A stretch of DNA of 7,263 bases from CAYSRM01 sp964543205 (GTDB lineage Bacteria > Verrucomicrobiota > Kiritimatiellia > UBA8416 > CAYSRM01), in assembly GCA_964543205.1 (NCBI GenBank), contig CAZIXB010000080.1:1-7263 (forward strand). The letters run 5' to 3'. Positions within the stretch are counted from its first letter, which is position 1. Every line of letters starts with the position of its first letter. Positions 5,447-7,263 of the stretch are shown piece after piece. Below the pieces are notes generated by a model. The model saw only the letters and a list, made by a program, of their open reading frames with translations, searched no databases and was not told the DNA's origin. A program made the position numbers and the translations under genes.

Positions 5447-7168
5447 ATGAAAACAATAGCACTCTTGATAATAACTTTCGGCGGGTATCTCATTGCTTAT
5501 CACACTTACGGGCGGTTTCTGGCTCGTAAAATTTTCCGCCTGAATCCCGCCACTAAGACCCCATCCGAAGCGCTTAAAGACGGCTTTGATTTCGTCCCTA
5601 CCCGCAAAGGCATAATTTTCGGTCATCACTACACTTCAATAGCAGGGACAGGCCCGATAGTCGGACCGGCCATCGGAATCATCTGGGGATGGGTCCCGGC
5701 CCTCATCTGGATCTTCTTCGGCTCGATTTTCATGGGCGCTGTGCACGACATGAGCGCAGTCGTCATTTCCATGCGTAACCGCGGACTATCCATATCGGAG
5801 TGCGCATCAGAATATCTTGGACAAAGAGTCAAATACATTTTTTTTGCAATAGTTTTTATCCTTCTCATGATTGTAATAGCTGTATTCGGGATAGTCATAG
5901 CAGCTATTTTCCAGATGTACCCGCAGGCCGTATTCCCGGTGTGGATGCAGATTCCAATCGCAATAGCGCTTGGATGGGGTTTATACAAAAGAGGCGGAAA
6001 CGTGAAACTCCTTACGGCCGCAGCAGTTTTCCTGATGTATGTAACAATCGTACTAGGGAAAAATGTCCCGGTCACAATGCCGGATGCCGTCGGCATCCCG
6101 TCCACCGGCGTGTGGGTAATTATCCTGCTGGCTTATGCCTTTGTTGCGTCCAGCCTTCCTGTTACAACGCTTCTGCAGCCTAGAGATTATATCAATGCAT
6201 GGCAGCTTTTTATTGCCATGTTTCTGCTTGTGGCAGGAATACTCGGCTCTGCGGTCTTCGGAGGCCTGGAAATTGTTGCGCCTGCCTATAACCCCGTTGT
6301 GGAAGGGGCCCCGCCAATGCTTCCTTTCCTTTTCATTACCATCGCCTGCGGGGCAATTTCAGGCTTTCATGCGCTTGTCGGCTCAGGCACAACATCAAAA
6401 CAGATAGAAAAAGAACCCGATGCCCAGTTTGTCGGCTATGGATCCATGCTGCTGGAGGCGGCTTTGGCTACACTTGTAATCATTGCAGTCGCCGCTGGAA
6501 TCGGCATGGCATATGAAACGTCTGACGGCATTCTGACGGGCAGCGCGGCATGGAATAAACATTACGCATCATGGGCAGCCTCACAGGGCCTTGGATCAAA
6601 GATTGCCGCAATGATGGTCGGATCCGCCAATATGATAGAAACTGTCGGCATATCCCGAGAAATCGGCATTGTTATCATGGGGGTCTTCATCGCATCTTTT
6701 GCGGGCACAACACTGGATTCAGCGACCAGAATCCAGCGGTATGTGGTCAGCGAGGTGGCTTCCGACCTTAATATCAAGGTCTTGAAAAACCGTTTTCTCG
6801 CAACGGCTTTCGCGGTAATCACCGCGGCATGGCTCGCCTTCTCCTCGGGTGTCGACGGCAAAGGCGCGCTTAAGATATGGCCCATGTTCGGAGCAGCAAA
6901 TCAGCTTCTCGCGGCGCTGGCGCTGATAGTGGCAACAGTGTTCCTGAAAAGAAAAACCCGTTACGGTTGGCTCGTCGCAGGAATACCTGCTGTAGTCATG
7001 CTTGTGGTAACGCTCTGGGCGGTGTGGTTAAACGAGATGGGCTTTATAACCAGGGGCCAATGGTCGCTTGCAGTAATAAACGGGGCAGTAATGGTTCTTT
7101 CTGCCTGGATAGTTCTGGAAGGCATAGTAATGCTCAGATCCTCAAAATCAGCCACTTCCCAAAGGTAG
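5447..7168 (+). CDS. cstA: CstA-family carbon starvation transporter (pyruvate/peptide uptake)
   Basis: This is a predicted inner-membrane transporter of the CstA family. In E. coli, CstA and its relative BtsT (YjiY) take up pyruvate, and CstA has also been linked to peptide use during carbon starvation. The 573-residue chain is almost wholly hydrophobic, with about fifteen likely membrane segments. Family motifs occur in order: DGFDFVPT (45-52), GHHYTSIAGTGPIVGP (59-74), AVHDM (98-102), LQPRDYIN (243-250), GFHALVGSGTTSKQI (306-320), GTTLDSATRIQRY (420-432) and WPMFGAANQLLAALALI (478-494). The C-terminal motifs are those of the CstA C-terminal transmembrane domain. E. coli CstA has about 700 residues; this shorter form agrees with the shorter CstA class found in many other phyla, and no key block is missing. 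The ATG at 5447 is supported by GAGG at 5436-5439 (7-base gap) and by the usual N-terminus, a short membrane segment followed by TYGRFLARKIF. It is separated from the upstream operon by 305 bp, so it is probably an independent transcription unit. Substrate specificity between pyruvate and peptides cannot be told from sequence. Confidence 0.95.
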   Translation: MKTIALLIITFGGYLIAYHTYGRFLARKIFRLNPATKTPSEALKDGFDFVPTRKGIIFGHHYTSIAGTGPIVGPAIGIIWGWVPALIWIFFGSIFMGAVHDMSAVVISMRNRGLSISECASEYLGQRVKYIFFAIVFILLMIVIAVFGIVIAAIFQMYPQAVFPVWMQIPIAIALGWGLYKRGGNVKLLTAAAVFLMYVTIVLGKNVPVTMPDAVGIPSTGVWVIILLAYAFVASSLPVTTLLQPRDYINAWQLFIAMFLLVAGILGSAVFGGLEIVAPAYNPVVEGAPPMLPFLFITIACGAISGFHALVGSGTTSKQIEKEPDAQFVGYGSMLLEAALATLVIIAVAAGIGMAYETSDGILTGSAAWNKHYASWAASQGLGSKIAAMMVGSANMIETVGISREIGIVIMGVFIASFAGTTLDSATRIQRYVVSEVASDLNIKVLKNRFLATAFAVITAAWLAFSSGVDGKGALKIWPMFGAANQLLAALALIVATVFLKRKTRYGWLVAGIPAVVMLVVTLWAVWLNEMGFITRGQWSLAVINGAVMVLSAWIVLEGIVMLRSSKSATSQR

Positions 7169-7217
7169 GACGGACTCTAACGGTAGCCACCTCCCCCTCA
7201 AACCATTACCCAGACTC

Positions 7218-7230
7218 AGCCGTCACGGCT
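7218..7230. terminator. Short perfect palindrome after cstA, weak terminator candidate
   Basis: AGCCGT (7218-7223) and ACGGCT (7225-7230) are exact inverted copies around one base, giving a practical stem of five pairs with a 3-base loop. It lies 49 bp after the cstA stop and overlaps the stop codon of a possible convergent gene. No T-run follows on either strand, so intrinsic termination would be weak at best. Confidence 0.25.
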
Positions 7231-7263
7231 CAAAATCTATCAGCTTGAGCTTTCCTCCCGCGC
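7223..7263 (-). CDS. Possible C-terminal end of a convergent gene (partial)
   Basis: Read on the - strand from the window edge, one frame gives AGGKLKLIDFEP followed by a TGA stop at 7225-7223. The peptide alternates hydrophobic and charged residues like a real C-terminal strand. A convergent neighbour would explain why only 54 bp separate the cstA stop from this point. Thirteen codons are too few to prove a gene or name a family; chance is a real alternative. Confidence 0.25.
   Translation of the reverse strand, partial: AGGKLKLIDFEP

Noticed and set aside
1..7263. Mobile element, prophage, CRISPR or defence system
   Set aside because: No transposase, integrase, nuclease, regularly spaced repeats or tRNA attachment site could be seen on either strand.

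Overview
The window looks like a chromosomal segment from a Gram-negative bacterium of moderate GC content that uses ordinary Shine-Dalgarno sites. Two gene types require an outer membrane: a beta-barrel protein with a signal peptide and a C-terminal Phe, and a periplasmic LolA-like protein. The phylum cannot be fixed from the sequence. The 5' intergenic style (pyrimidine-rich spacer, decayed 7-bp repeats, paired GC-rich hairpins) resembles my recollection of Kiritimatiellota/Verrucomicrobia-like or Omnitrophota-like genomes. The coding genes would also suit Desulfobacterota. Treat this as a weak inference.

Layout: bases 26-5141 hold three tightly spaced genes on the + strand. They are a 1002-residue RND/MMPL-family inner-membrane transporter, a 258-residue secreted protein of the outer-membrane-lipoprotein-sorting (LolA-like) family, and a 427-residue outer-membrane beta-barrel protein of DUF1302-like character. 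The gaps are 32 and 14 bp and each gene has its own ribosome binding site, so they very probably form one operon. Together they cover inner membrane, periplasm and outer membrane, which suggests a machine moving a lipid, lipoprotein or other hydrophobic cargo across the envelope. Related sets (RND permease with DUF1329 and DUF1302 proteins) are known in proteobacteria, but the cargo is generally undefined. The transporter appears to carry an extra helical block of about 160 residues in its second periplasmic domain.

Bases 5142-5446 are a 305-bp non-coding spacer. It begins with a C-rich, G-poor tract that could serve as a Rho loading site. Degenerate 7-bp tandem repeats and a pair of related GC-rich hairpins follow, then a candidate sigma70-type promoter just before the next gene.

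Bases 5447-7168 encode a complete CstA-family carbon-starvation transporter (pyruvate and/or peptide uptake), apparently an independent unit. The last 95 bases contain a short perfect hairpin and what may be the C-terminal end of a convergent gene on the - strand that continues outside the window. No tRNA, rRNA, CRISPR array, insertion sequence or phage gene was seen.
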